Assembly (NCBI GenBank): GCA_015067435.1
Contig: SVMM01000015.1
Location: 26,868 to 90,867 of the forward strand
DNA: 64,000 nucleotides
Direction: 5' to 3'
Origin: Oscillospiraceae bacterium
Lineage (GTDB): Bacteria; Bacillota; Clostridia; Oscillospirales; Oscillospiraceae
This document shows, one piece after another, positions 1 to 8,355 of this stretch. Made by a program: the position numbers and the translations under genes. Below the pieces are notes generated by a model, which worked only from the letters and a program-made list of their open reading frames with translations, was not told the origin of the DNA and did no database searches. Every line of letters starts with the position of its first letter. The stretch's first letter is position 1.

Positions 1-157
1 GGACGTGTTCGCGGGCGTGGCGCAGCGGGCGCCTGAATTTTATGTCAACCACAATCTGGAATGGTTCTACCGCCTTCTCAAGAATCCGTCCCGCATCGGG
101 CGGATGATGAAGCTGCCGCTGTTTCTGGTGCACGTCGCGGCGGAGAAAAGGGGCTGA
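1..157 (+). CDS. WecB/TagA/CpsF-family glycosyltransferase, C-terminal end only
   Basis: Only the last 51 residues are in the window, in the frame that starts at base 2. They carry the signature C-terminus of the WecG/TagA/CpsF family: FAG, RAP, then LEWFYRLLKNPSRIGR and a final hydrophobic PLFLV stretch. Family members transfer N-acetylmannosaminuronate or N-acetylmannosamine to an undecaprenyl-linked sugar in wall teichoic acid or exopolysaccharide synthesis, at the cytoplasmic membrane face. The stop is 12 bases before tmk, so the two are probably co-transcribed. The family is clear from the motif; the exact sugar substrate cannot be told from this fragment. Confidence 0.85.
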   Translation, partial: DVFAGVAQRAPEFYVNHNLEWFYRLLKNPSRIGRMMKLPLFLVHVAAEKRG

Positions 158-169
158 GAAGGTGCGAAG

Positions 170-838
170 ATGGGGAAACTGATCGTATTTGAGGGTACGG
201 ACGGCTCCGGCAAGGCGACGCAGTCGCGGCTGCTGCTGGAGCGGTGGCGGCGCGAGGGCGTCGATTGCCGCAAGCTGGACTTCCCGCGCTACGGGGAGCC
301 GTCCTGCGCGGCGGTGGAGCTGTATCTGCACGGCGCGCTGGGCGACAGGCCGGGCGACGTCAACGCCTACGCCGCCTCGATGTTTTTCGCGGTGGACCGC
401 TACTGCTCGTACAAGCAGGACTGGGGGGAATACTACCGGCGCGGCGGCGTGCTGCTCGCGGACCGGTACACGACCTCGAACGCGGTGCATCAGGCGTCGA
501 AGCTGCCGGAGGCGGAGCGGAAGACGTTCCTCGACTGGCTGTTCGGCTTTGAGTACGGGCGTCTGGAGCTTCCGGAGCCGACGGCGGTCTTCTATCTGGA
601 CGTGCCGACGGAGCTGACGGAGCGCATGATGCGCGCGCGCGGCGGTGAAAAGCACGACGGCGCCGACATCCACGAGCGGGACGATGCGTATCTGCGCGCG
701 TGCCGCGCGGCGGGGGAGCGGCTTGCCGCCGATTACGGCTGGCTGCGCGTGGAATGCGCGCGCGGCGGCGAAATGCGGACGGTGGAGGATATCCACGAGG
801 AGATCTACGAGCGCGCCAGCGCGCTGCTTGCGGATTGA
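170..838 (+). CDS. tmk: Thymidylate kinase (dTMP kinase)
   Basis: 222 residues. It phosphorylates dTMP to dTDP with ATP, an essential cytosolic step of dTTP synthesis. The P-loop is near residue 10 (FEGTDGSGKAT), the DR-Y motif is near residue 96 (ADRYTTSNAVHQ) and a LID segment follows ERMMRARGG near residue 150. It is slightly longer than the usual 205-215 residues, with an extended region around residues 105-130. The P-loop ends in Ala-Thr instead of the more usual Ser/Thr-Thr. An AAGGTG ribosome binding site lies seven bases before the ATG. The gene sits directly behind the glycosyltransferase. Confidence 0.9.
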   Translation: MGKLIVFEGTDGSGKATQSRLLLERWRREGVDCRKLDFPRYGEPSCAAVELYLHGALGDRPGDVNAYAASMFFAVDRYCSYKQDWGEYYRRGGVLLADRYTTSNAVHQASKLPEAERKTFLDWLFGFEYGRLELPEPTAVFYLDVPTELTERMMRARGGEKHDGADIHERDDAYLRACRAAGERLAADYGWLRVECARGGEMRTVEDIHEEIYERASALLAD

Positions 839-865
839 GAGCCTGTCCGACGCCGGCACAGTGAA

Positions 866-886
866 AAGGGGACGCGGGGCGTCCCG
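866..886. terminator. Short GC-rich hairpin between tmk and the Cys-rich gene
   Basis: A 7-bp inverted repeat, GGGACGC / GCGTCCC with loop GGG (869-885). On the minus strand it runs into CCTTTTC, which suits termination of the minus-strand gene at 914-1054. On the plus strand it lies 30 bases after tmk with no T tract. Confidence 0.45.
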
Positions 887-913
887 GCTCTTCACAGGAG
901 TTGCGCGCGGCGC

Positions 914-1054
914 TCAGCAGCAGCCGCAGCCGTTGTCGGACGTTCCGCCCACGCTGCCGCCGCAGCTGTTGCAGGTGCCGCAGCCGCTGAACAGCAGCAG
1001 AATGATGAGGATCAGGATCAGACAGGAGCAGTTGTTATTGTTTCCGAAACACAT
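914..1054 (-). CDS. Small cysteine-rich membrane protein (high-cysteine 'HCB' type)
   Basis: 46 residues starting MCFGNNNNCSC, then a hydrophobic LILILIILLLF segment and a Cys/Gly-rich tail with several C-x-C and C-x2-C pairs ending CGCC. I chose this ATG rather than the upstream one because a GAGGTGA ribosome binding site lies seven bases before it; the longer frame would add 18 charged residues without such a site. Very small proteins of this make-up, an Asn/Cys head, one membrane segment and a Cys/Gly tail, are common in clostridial genomes and are sometimes labelled 'chorion class high-cysteine'. Function is unknown; a metal-binding or spore/envelope role is a guess. Confidence 0.6.
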   Translation of the reverse strand: MCFGNNNNCSCLILILIILLLFSGCGTCNSCGGSVGGTSDNGCGCC

Positions 1055-1152
1055 GACGCATTCACCTCGCTTTGCCCGTTTCTGCTCTATCCTATGCGGG
1101 CAAGGCAAAAAGGGAGCCTGACCGCCCCAAGATTTTTTTCGGGAGATTTGCT

Positions 1153-2370
1153 ATGAGCGATGAAAGACGCTATGAAACCGCGCGATACGACACGCGCCGC
1201 ATCCGCGAGGCGGATCAGCGCACAGGGCCGTATACGCCGCAGGGGATGTCTGCGTCGCAGCGGCTGGCGGCGCAGCGGCGCGAGGCGCAGCGCGAAGCAC
1301 AGCGCGAGGCGCAGCGGCGGAGGGAGCGCACGCGCAGATTTGTGCTGCGTACGGTTCTGTGGTTCGTGTTCGTCATCGCCGCGTCGCTGGCGCTCTCCGG
1401 CGTGGGCTGGCTGCTGGCGAACGACTTTGCCGCCCTCAACAAGGACCCGCTGACCGCGACGATCCAGGTGACGAAGGACGACGACCTTGACAGCATTACC
1501 GACAAGCTCAAGGAGGAGGGGCTGATCGAGTACAAGTGGTTCTTCAAGCTCTTCGGCAAGGTCGCGCACGCGGAGGACAAGATCGGCATCGGAACCTACG
1601 AGCTCAACACCGAGATGGACTACAGCGCGCTGATCAACGGGATGCGCAGCAGCAGCGGCTCGCTGAACTCCACGACGGTGCGCGTGACGATCCAGGAGGG
1701 CTACAACGTCCGCAAGATCATCGAGGTGCTGGCGCAGTACGGCGTCAGCTCGGAGGAGGATCTGACCGAGGCGGCGAAGAACCACAGCTTTAACTACGCC
1801 TTCCTTGAGGATTCCAAAAAGGGCGACATCACAAGGCTGGAGGGCTATCTGTTCCCCGACACCTACGAGTTCTACGTGGGCGGCGACGCGGCGACGGCGC
1901 TGAACAAGATGCTCTCGAACTTCAACACGAAGATGAACAAGGAGCTGCGCGAGAAGGTGGACGCGTCCGGCTACACGCTCAACCAGATCCTCACGATCGC
2001 GTCCCTGATCGAGAAGGAGACCAACGGCAGCGACCGCGCGGAGATCGCCTCCGTCATCTACAACCGTCTGAACAACGCGGGCGAGACGAACTATATGCTC
2101 CAGATCGACGCCTCCGTCATCTACGGCCTCGGCGAACGCTTCTCGCCGCCGCTGACCAAGGCGCAGACGGAGATCGACACGCCCTACAACACCTACATTC
2201 ACCAGGGTCTGCCGCCGACGCCCATCGCGAATCCGGGCCTCGCCGCCATCACCGCGGCGCTGGAGCCCGCGGAGACGAACTATTACTACTACGCGCTCGG
2301 CAAGGACGGGCAGCACCACTTCTCCCGCACGCTGGAGGAGCACAATGCGTTCCTCAACAGCCTCAAGTGA
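1153..2370 (+). CDS. mltG: Endolytic murein transglycosylase MltG (YceG-like)
   Basis: 405 residues. It cleaves nascent peptidoglycan strands at the outer membrane face and so ends glycan polymerisation. The N-terminus is cytoplasmic and very Arg/Gln-rich, with tandem REAQ repeats around residues 38-55; a single membrane segment follows at about 60-85, then a LysM-like region and the YceG domain. The family motif with the catalytic Glu is seen near residue 280 (ASLIEKET), followed by VIYNRL, QIDASVIYG, YNTY and GLPPTPIANPG. The ATG at 1153 has GGGAG eight bases upstream and begins MSDERRYE; an earlier in-frame start would add 27 unlikely residues. The U32-family gene follows at once, as in the mltG-trhP neighbourhood of Bacillus. 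Confidence 0.9.
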   Translation: MSDERRYETARYDTRRIREADQRTGPYTPQGMSASQRLAAQRREAQREAQREAQRRRERTRRFVLRTVLWFVFVIAASLALSGVGWLLANDFAALNKDPLTATIQVTKDDDLDSITDKLKEEGLIEYKWFFKLFGKVAHAEDKIGIGTYELNTEMDYSALINGMRSSSGSLNSTTVRVTIQEGYNVRKIIEVLAQYGVSSEEDLTEAAKNHSFNYAFLEDSKKGDITRLEGYLFPDTYEFYVGGDAATALNKMLSNFNTKMNKELREKVDASGYTLNQILTIASLIEKETNGSDRAEIASVIYNRLNNAGETNYMLQIDASVIYGLGERFSPPLTKAQTEIDTPYNTYIHQGLPPTPIANPGLAAITAALEPAETNYYYYALGKDGQHHFSRTLEEHNAFLNSLK

Positions 2371-2374
2371 AGCG

Positions 2375-3598
2375 ATGATGCGCAGGAAACCGGAACTGCT
2401 CGCCCCGGCGGGCGATTGGGAAAAGCTCCAGATGGCGGTGCTCTACGGCGCGGACGCGGTGTATCTCGCGGGCACGAGCTTCGGAATGCGCGCGTTTGCG
2501 GGCAACTTCACGCCCGACGAGCTGCGGCGCGCGGTGCGCTTTGCCCACGAGCACGGCGTGCGCGTGCACGTCACCGTGAACACGATGCCGCGCGGCGACG
2601 AGCTGAAACAACTGCCGGAGCATCTGGAAAACCTCAACGAGGCGGGGGTCGACGCGCTGATCGTCGCCGACCTCGGCGTGTTCACGCTCGCGGGGAAGTA
2701 CGCCCCGCGCTGCGAGCGCCACGTCTCGACGCAGCAGAGCGTCGCGAACAGCGCCTGCGCGACAGCGTGGTACGACCTCGGTGCGAAGCGCGTCGTGCTG
2801 GCGCGCGAGCTGTCGCTCGCGGAGATACGGCAGATCCGCGCGGACGTCCCGCCGGAGCTGGAGATCGAAACGTTTGCCCACGGCGCGATGTGCGTGAGCT
2901 ACTCGGGACGGTGCCTGCTCTCCAACTACATGACGGGGCGCGACTCCAACCGCGGCGAGTGCGCCCAGCCCTGCCGCTATCAGTACGCGCTGATGGAGGA
3001 AAAGCGCCCGGGCGAGTATTTCCCCGTCTTTGAGGACGAGAAGGGGACGTACATCATGAACTCCCGCGACATGTGCATGATCGACCATTTGGACGACATC
3101 ATGGACGCAGGGATCGACTGCATCAAGCTCGAAGGCCGCGCCAAGAGCGAGTATTACGCCGCCATCGTCACGGGCGCCTACCGCCATGTGCTCGACGAGG
3201 TGTGGGCGGGCGAGCCCGTCGACCCCGTCTGGCGCGACGAGGTGGAGCGCGTCAGCCACCGCCACTACTCCACGGGCTTTTACTACGGCGAGCCGGGGCA
3301 GTACACCGAAAGCGCGCGGTATCTGCGCGAGTGGCAGGTCGTCGCGGTGGTGGAGGAGTGCGACGCCGACGGCAACGCCGTGCTGTCGCTGCGCAACAAG
3401 TTCGCCGCGGGCGACGAGGTCGAGATCGTCGGCCCCGACTGCCGCCCGTTTACCTTGACCGCGCCGATGATGACCGACATGGACGGCTTCGAGCTGCCGG
3501 AGGTGCGGACGCCAAAGACGATGTTCAAGATGAAATTGCCCCGCAGCGTGCCGCCGTTTTCCTTTGTGCGGCACAGGGCGGAGCTGAGCGGAAAATAA
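2375..3598 (+). CDS. Peptidase U32 family protein (TrhP/RlhA-like)
   Basis: About 408 residues beginning MMRRKPELLAPAGDWEKLQ. The U32 signature is intact: FAHGAMCVSYSGRCLLSNY near residue 170, then RGECAQPCRYQY, with the conserved Cys residues. Relatives act in tRNA or rRNA base hydroxylation (TrhP makes 5-hydroxyuridine in tRNA wobble positions, RlhA modifies 23S rRNA) rather than as true proteases, and U32 genes of this type commonly follow mltG in Firmicutes. A start at 2345 would overlap mltG by 26 bases; 2375 or 2378 gives the conserved N-terminus, though no strong ribosome binding site is visible, so coupling to mltG is likely. A terminator follows immediately. Confidence 0.85.
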   Translation: MMRRKPELLAPAGDWEKLQMAVLYGADAVYLAGTSFGMRAFAGNFTPDELRRAVRFAHEHGVRVHVTVNTMPRGDELKQLPEHLENLNEAGVDALIVADLGVFTLAGKYAPRCERHVSTQQSVANSACATAWYDLGAKRVVLARELSLAEIRQIRADVPPELEIETFAHGAMCVSYSGRCLLSNYMTGRDSNRGECAQPCRYQYALMEEKRPGEYFPVFEDEKGTYIMNSRDMCMIDHLDDIMDAGIDCIKLEGRAKSEYYAAIVTGAYRHVLDEVWAGEPVDPVWRDEVERVSHRHYSTGFYYGEPGQYTESARYLREWQVVAVVEECDADGNAVLSLRNKFAAGDEVEIVGPDCRPFTLTAPMMTDMDGFELPEVRTPKTMFKMKLPRSVPPFSFVRHRAELSGK

Positions 3599-3633
3599 AA
3601 TCACCGCGGGCATGCAGCTCGCGGTGATTTTTT
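3597..3633. terminator. Bidirectional intrinsic terminator
   Basis: An 8-bp stem TCACCGCG / CGCGGTGA (3601-3608, 3620-3627), extended by the flanking A and T tracts. It serves the convergent U32 gene and the Nudix gene; the stop codon of the Nudix gene lies in the T tract. Confidence 0.85.
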
Positions 3634-4108
3634 ATCGGTCGTCCTTCACAAAGTGCCGGACCTCCGGCGAGGGATCGAGCGCCTCCGTCCGGAAAGCTTC
3701 CGGGAAAAGCACCTCCGGCGTGTCGGGAGACACCCAGCACAGCCGCTCGCGGCTTTCGCCCTCGGTGACGACTTGGCTGAGCGGCTCAAAGTCCGGCGGC
3801 ACGATCATGCGGAAATAGAAGCCGAGCTCGTAGACGGTCTTGCCCAGATTGGCGGGCATGTCGTTGATGAAATAGTTCTCCTCCACAAAGGCGAGGCGGT
3901 CAACTTCCAGCTTTACACCGGTCTCCTCAAAAACCTCGCGGACGACGGCATCCTCGGCGGTTTCGCCGAATTTGAGCCTGCCGCCGACGGAATAGTAATA
4001 GCCGTGCCCGCTCCTGACCATCAGCAGTTTGCCGTCACGGACGATCAGCGCGCCGGCGCGCAGGTTGATCAGACCGTCCCCGCAGGGAACGCACATATCC
4101 GGGCTCAT
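3632..4108 (-). CDS. Nudix hydrolase
   Basis: 158 residues. The Nudix box is complete at about residues 42-64: G-x5-E-x7-R-E-V-x-E-E-T-G-V (GRLKFGETA...REVFEETGV). It hydrolyses a nucleoside diphosphate linked to another group; the substrate is not predictable, though the N-terminal layout (INLRAGALIVRDGKLLMV) is that of small housekeeping or ADP-ribose-type Nudix enzymes. The ATG at 4108 overlaps the stop of the upstream transporter gene (ATGA) and has GGGAGGT seven bases ahead. A much longer in-frame ORF exists but is only a shadow of the transporter. Translational coupling is expected. Confidence 0.85.
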   Translation of the reverse strand: MSPDMCVPCGDGLINLRAGALIVRDGKLLMVRSGHGYYYSVGGRLKFGETAEDAVVREVFEETGVKLEVDRLAFVEENYFINDMPANLGKTVYELGFYFRMIVPPDFEPLSQVVTEGESRERLCWVSPDTPEVLFPEAFRTEALDPSPEVRHFVKDDR

Positions 4109-5076
4109 GGCGCGACCTCCCGACCCTGCCTGTTTTGCCTCTGCGCCTTGATCACACCCGGCAGGATGGCGATGCCGGAGCCGACGAGGAAGCACACGAT
4201 GCCGAGCCACATGTTCGCCGTGATCTCCTCGCGCAGGAAAAGCAGCGCGAAGAGCGGCGCGAGCATCGGCTTGAGGAAGAAGATCAGCGACGCGGTCTGC
4301 GCGCTGGTCTTTTCCATCGCCATCATGTGGAACACGAAGCCGAGCCCCGTGTTGACCGCGCCGAGGTACAGAAGCCACGGCAGCGACGCGACGGTGAGCG
4401 TGGAGAGGATCGGCACGTTCGCGTAGAGCGAAAGGCCGTGGGCCTCAAACGCCGCCGCGGCGGACGCCGTGTGCCCCAGCAGGAGCAGAAGCAGCAGCTC
4501 CGCCCCGCCGAAGAGGGAGCAGAAGCTCGTCACGGCGATGCCGCCGAAGCGCGCGGCGCGCTTCTTGCCCAGCACGCCGTAGAGCGCGAAGAGCGCCGCG
4601 GATGAAAGCGCGAACGCCACGCCGCGCCCATCGAGCCGCGCGTGGAGCGGGTCGACGATCAGAAAGACGGCTATCGCCTCCAGCACGAGGGCAAGGATGT
4701 GGTTTTTGCGGATCGGCTCGCGCAGCAGAAGCCCGGCGAGCACGGTGACGAAGATGGGATTGCAGGAGAACAGCACCGCCACCACCGACGCCGGCGCATA
4801 TACGACGGCGAGCTGGTAGAACGACATCGCCACGCACACGAACAGCAGCCCCAGCGCGGCGAAAAAGCCCAGATCCACGCGTGTAAAAACCGCGCCGCGC
4901 GCACGCATGACGCGCAGGGCGAAGGGCAGCAGCACCGCGCCGCCGATGAGGAAGCGCAGCACCGTGATCTGCATCGGATGGAACATGCCCGCGGTGTGCT
5001 TGAGCGCGACCTCGACAAAGCTGAAGATCAGCGCGCAGAGGACGATATAAAGATATCCGGGGTTGATCTTTTTCAT
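4105..5076 (-). CDS. EamA/DMT-family transporter, ten membrane segments
   Basis: 323 residues, hydrophobic throughout, with two EamA repeats (about residues 10-145 and 155-300) as in RhaT/YdcZ-type metabolite exporters. It begins MKKINPGYLYIVLCALIFS and has the repeat ending pattern LREPIRKNHILALVLE in the first half and LREEITANMWLGIVCF in the second. It is predicted in the cytoplasmic membrane, exporting or taking up an unknown small metabolite. It is the first gene of a two-gene minus-strand operon with the Nudix gene and diverges from alaS. Confidence 0.85.
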   Translation of the reverse strand: MKKINPGYLYIVLCALIFSFVEVALKHTAGMFHPMQITVLRFLIGGAVLLPFALRVMRARGAVFTRVDLGFFAALGLLFVCVAMSFYQLAVVYAPASVVAVLFSCNPIFVTVLAGLLLREPIRKNHILALVLEAIAVFLIVDPLHARLDGRGVAFALSSAALFALYGVLGKKRAARFGGIAVTSFCSLFGGAELLLLLLLGHTASAAAAFEAHGLSLYANVPILSTLTVASLPWLLYLGAVNTGLGFVFHMMAMEKTSAQTASLIFFLKPMLAPLFALLFLREEITANMWLGIVCFLVGSGIAILPGVIKAQRQNRQGREVAP

Positions 5077-5147
5077 GGCAAAACCTCCGAACGGTGAGCA
5101 GAGTATATACTAAAGCGATATTTTTTGCAAGCCTGCGCGCTTTCGGA

Positions 5148-5176
5148 TTGACAATGGGGAGCGGAAAATATAAAAT
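5148..5176 (+). promoter_or_regulatory. Sigma-A promoter of alaS
   Basis: TTGACA (5148-5153), a 17-base spacer, then TAAAAT (5171-5176), about 50 bases before the alaS start. There is no room for a T-box leader. Confidence 0.75.
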
Positions 5177-5227
5177 AATACAGTTTTCAGTTCATGATAC
5201 ACTTTTCATATAAAGGAGACAACACCG

Positions 5228-7924
5228 ATGGCACATCCCTCTTACAGTCTCAACGAGCTGCGCGAGAAGTTCCTGACCTTCTTCGAGAGCAAGGGGCATC
5301 TGCGCCTGCCGAGCTTTTCGCTCGTGCCGCAGAACGACAAATCGATCCTGCTCATCAACGCGGGCATGACGCCGATGAAGCCCTGGTTCAAGGGCGAGGA
5401 GGAGCCGCCGCGCCGCCGTGTGTGCACCTGCCAGAAGTGCATCCGCACGGGCGATATCGACAACGTGGGCAAGACCGCGCGCCACGGAACCTACTTCGAG
5501 ATGCTGGGCAACTTCTCGTTCGGCGACTACTTCAAAAAGGACGCGATCCACTGGGCGTGGGAGTTCCTGACCTCTCCCGAATGGGCGGGGCTTGAGCCGG
5601 ACCGCCTGTATCCGTCGGTTTTCGAGGGCAACGAGACCACCCCCGCCGACGACGAGGCGTTCGACATCTGGAACAAGGACATCGGCATCCTCGCCGAGCG
5701 CATTTTCAAGTTCGGCAAGGAGGACAACTTCTGGGAGCACGGCTCCGGCCCCTGCGGCCCCTGCTCCGAGATCTACTATGACCGCGGCCCCGAGTACGGC
5801 TGCGGCAAGCCCGGCTGCACCGTCGGCTGCGACTGCGACCGCTATATGGAGGTCTGGAACGTCGTCTTCTCCCAGTTCGACAACGACGGACAGAACAACT
5901 ATACCGAGCTCAAGCAGAAGAATATCGACACCGGCATGGGCCTTGAGCGCCTTGCCGTCGTGAGCCAGAACGTCGATTCGCTCTTCGACGTGGACACGGT
6001 CATGCACATCACCAACAAGGTCAGCGAGATCACCGGCGCGCACTACGGCGAGAGCGCCGCGCGCGACGTAAGCCTGCGCATCATCACCGACCACATCCGC
6101 TCGGCGAGCTTCATGATCTGCGACGGCGTGCTGCCGAGCAACGAGGGCCGCGGCTACGTGCTGCGCAGGCTTCTCCGCCGCGCCGCGCGCCACGGCAAGC
6201 TCCTCGGCGTGAACGAGCCGTTCCTCCACGAGATCGTCGACACCGTCGTCGCCGTCAACGAGGGCGAGTACAAGGACATCCGCGAGAAGCAGGCGTATAT
6301 CACCAAGGTCATCCGCACCGAGGAGGAGAACTTTGCCAAGACCATCGACGGTGGCATGCGCATCTTCTCCGAGATGCTCTCCGAGCACAAGGCGAAGGGC
6401 GAGACGACGTTCTCCGGCGCGGACGCCTTCAAGCTGTACGACACCTTCGGTTTCCCGATCGATCTGACGATCGAGATGGCGAAGGACGAGGGGCTGAGCG
6501 TGGACGAGGACGCGTTCCACCAGCTCATGCAGGAGCAGAAGGAGCGCGCGCGCGAAGCGCGCAAGGCGCTCGGCGACCTCGGCTGGGCGGGCGTCGACCT
6601 CGGCAAGGACATCCCCGCCACCGCGTTCACGGGCTATCAGAACACGCTTGCCGAGTCTGAGGTGCTTGCCATCGTCGTGGACGGCGAGCTGCGCGACGAG
6701 ATCGGCGCGGGCACGGAGGCCATCGTCGTGCTCGACCACACCCCGTTCTACGCCGAGATGGGCGGACAGGTCGCCGACACCGGCTCGCTCAACGTCTGTG
6801 GGGAGCATGACGAAGAGGGCGAGAATCCTGAATTTGAGGTAACGAACGTGCAGAAGAACAAGGGCGGCAAGTATCTGCACGAGGGCACGCTGAAAAACGG
6901 CACGCTCGCCGTGGGCGACACGGTGCTCGCCATGATCGACACCGACCGCCGCGCCGCCGTCTGCCGCGCCCACAGCGCAACGCACCTGCTGGACGCCGCG
7001 CTCAAGAAGGTGTTGGGCGACCATGTCCATCAGGCGGGCTCGCTGGTGGAACCCGACCGCCTGCGCTTCGACTTCTCCCACTTCGAGGCGGTCACGCCGG
7101 ACGAGCTGACGGAGATCGAGATCACCGTCAACGACTGGATCCTCGCCGGCTATCCTGTCGTCACGGAGGAGCTTCCCATCGAGGAGGCGAAGAAGAAGGG
7201 CGCGATCGCCATGTTCGGCGAGAAGTACGGCGACGTCGTGCGCGTGGTCGAGATGGGCACGGAGCACGCCTGCGTCTCCATGGAGTTCTGCGGCGGCACG
7301 CATCTGGACAACACCGCCAAGGCGGGCATGTTCCGCATCGTGAGCGAGGGCAGCGTCGCCAGCGGCGTGCGCCGCATCGAGGCGCTCACGGGCTTTGAGA
7401 GCTATATCGAGGCGGGGCGCGAGCTGCGGGCGCTGCGCGACGCGGCGGCGGTGCTCAAGACCACGCCGGACGAGCTGGGCGGCCGCATCGAGCAGACGCT
7501 CACCGAGCTGCGCGAGGCGAAGCGCCTTATCGAGCAGTACAAGGCGAAGGAGAGCGCGGGGAGCGCGGGCGACCTCCTGAAGAGCGCCGCGGACGTCGGC
7601 GGGCTGCACGTCGTCACGACGACCGTCGCCTCCGGCGACCCGAACAGCCTCCGCCAGATGGGCGACGTGCTGCGCGACAAGGACGCCGCCGTCGTCGCGG
7701 TCGTCGCGCTCGCGGGCGAAAAGGTGACGCTGCTCGCCGTCTGCGGCAAGGACGCGGTGGCAAAGGGCGTCAAGGCGGGCGACATCATCCGCGAGATCGC
7801 GCCCATCGTCGGCGGCAAGGGCGGCGGCAAGCCGGACAGCGCCATGGGCGGCGGCAGCGACGCGGGCAAGGTCAAGGACGCGCTCGCCGCGGTGAAGCCG
7901 TTTGTGGAGAAAATCGTCGGATAA
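5228..7924 (+). CDS. alaS: Alanyl-tRNA synthetase
   Basis: 898 residues, the expected length. It charges tRNA-Ala. The class II catalytic domain starts LREKFLTFFESKGHLRLPSF; the GMTPMKPWFKG and TGDIDNVGKTARHGTYFEMLGN motifs are all there. The editing domain has HSATHLL near residue 580 and CGGTH near residue 690, the zinc/editing His and Cys ligands. The C-terminal DHHA1-type domain ends KGGGKPDSAMGGGSD. An AAAGGAGA ribosome binding site precedes the ATG. The hit gene follows after 33 bases and is probably in the same transcript. Confidence 0.97.
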   Translation: MAHPSYSLNELREKFLTFFESKGHLRLPSFSLVPQNDKSILLINAGMTPMKPWFKGEEEPPRRRVCTCQKCIRTGDIDNVGKTARHGTYFEMLGNFSFGDYFKKDAIHWAWEFLTSPEWAGLEPDRLYPSVFEGNETTPADDEAFDIWNKDIGILAERIFKFGKEDNFWEHGSGPCGPCSEIYYDRGPEYGCGKPGCTVGCDCDRYMEVWNVVFSQFDNDGQNNYTELKQKNIDTGMGLERLAVVSQNVDSLFDVDTVMHITNKVSEITGAHYGESAARDVSLRIITDHIRSASFMICDGVLPSNEGRGYVLRRLLRRAARHGKLLGVNEPFLHEIVDTVVAVNEGEYKDIREKQAYITKVIRTEEENFAKTIDGGMRIFSEMLSEHKAKGETTFSGADAFKLYDTFGFPIDLTIEMAKDEGLSVDEDAFHQLMQEQKERAREARKALGDLGWAGVDLGKDIPATAFTGYQNTLAESEVLAIVVDGELRDEIGAGTEAIVVLDHTPFYAEMGGQVADTGSLNVCGEHDEEGENPEFEVTNVQKNKGGKYLHEGTLKNGTLAVGDTVLAMIDTDRRAAVCRAHSATHLLDAALKKVLGDHVHQAGSLVEPDRLRFDFSHFEAVTPDELTEIEITVNDWILAGYPVVTEELPIEEAKKKGAIAMFGEKYGDVVRVVEMGTEHACVSMEFCGGTHLDNTAKAGMFRIVSEGSVASGVRRIEALTGFESYIEAGRELRALRDAAAVLKTTPDELGGRIEQTLTELREAKRLIEQYKAKESAGSAGDLLKSAADVGGLHVVTTTVASGDPNSLRQMGDVLRDKDAAVVAVVALAGEKVTLLAVCGKDAVAKGVKAGDIIREIAPIVGGKGGGKPDSAMGGGSDAGKVKDALAAVKPFVEKIVG

Positions 7925-7957
7925 AGCGATAAACCATCAACAGAAAGGAGCTTACCC

Positions 7958-8296
7958 ATGTCGGACTGCCTGTTTTGCAAAATAATTGCCGGGGAAATCC
8001 CCAGCAGCAAGGTCTACGAGGACGAGCTGTGCTACGCGTTCAACGATATCGCGCCGCAGGCCCCCACGCACTTCCTCGTCATTCCGAAGGCGCACATCGG
8101 CTCCGCCGCCGAGGTGTGCGCGGAGAACAGCGCCGTGGTGGCGCACATCTTCGAGGTCATCGCGAAGGTGACGAAGGAGATGGGCATCGAGAGCTACCGC
8201 ATCGTGTCGAACATCGGCGAGCAGGCGGGACAGACCGTGCCGCACCTGCACTTCCATGTCCTCGCGGGAAGGGATATGACCTGGCCTCCGGGCTGA
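7958..8296 (+). CDS. HIT-family nucleotide hydrolase (HinT-like)
   Basis: 112 residues. The HIT triad is at the C-terminus, HLHFHVLAG near residue 98, and the N-terminus is the typical CLFCKIIAGEIPSSKVYED. HinT enzymes hydrolyse purine phosphoramidates, including aminoacyl-AMP released by synthetases, which fits its position just behind alaS. A GAAAGGAGC ribosome binding site lies seven bases before the ATG. A strong terminator follows. Confidence 0.93.
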   Translation: MSDCLFCKIIAGEIPSSKVYEDELCYAFNDIAPQAPTHFLVIPKAHIGSAAEVCAENSAVVAHIFEVIAKVTKEMGIESYRIVSNIGEQAGQTVPHLHFHVLAGRDMTWPPG

Positions 8297-8318
8297 GGGG
8301 GGACGGTTCCTGAAACCA

Positions 8319-8355
8319 GTTCTTTCCTTTTCGGGAAAAGGAAAGAACCGTTTTC
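8319..8355 (+). terminator. Intrinsic terminator after hit
   Basis: A perfect 14-bp stem from 8319-8332 and 8335-8348 (GTTCTTTCCTTTTC and its complement), followed by CGTTTTC. It ends the alaS-hit operon. Confidence 0.75.

Noticed and set aside
5101-5227. T-box leader for alaS
   Set aside because: The promoter is only about 50 bases from the start, with no specifier loop or terminator/antiterminator pair.
5192-7609. An 805-codon minus-strand ORF opposite alaS, and similar long antisense ORFs opposite the kinases (for example 26069-30142)
   Set aside because: They are GC-frame shadows of obvious genes, rich in Arg/Ala/His, without ribosome binding sites or domain motifs.
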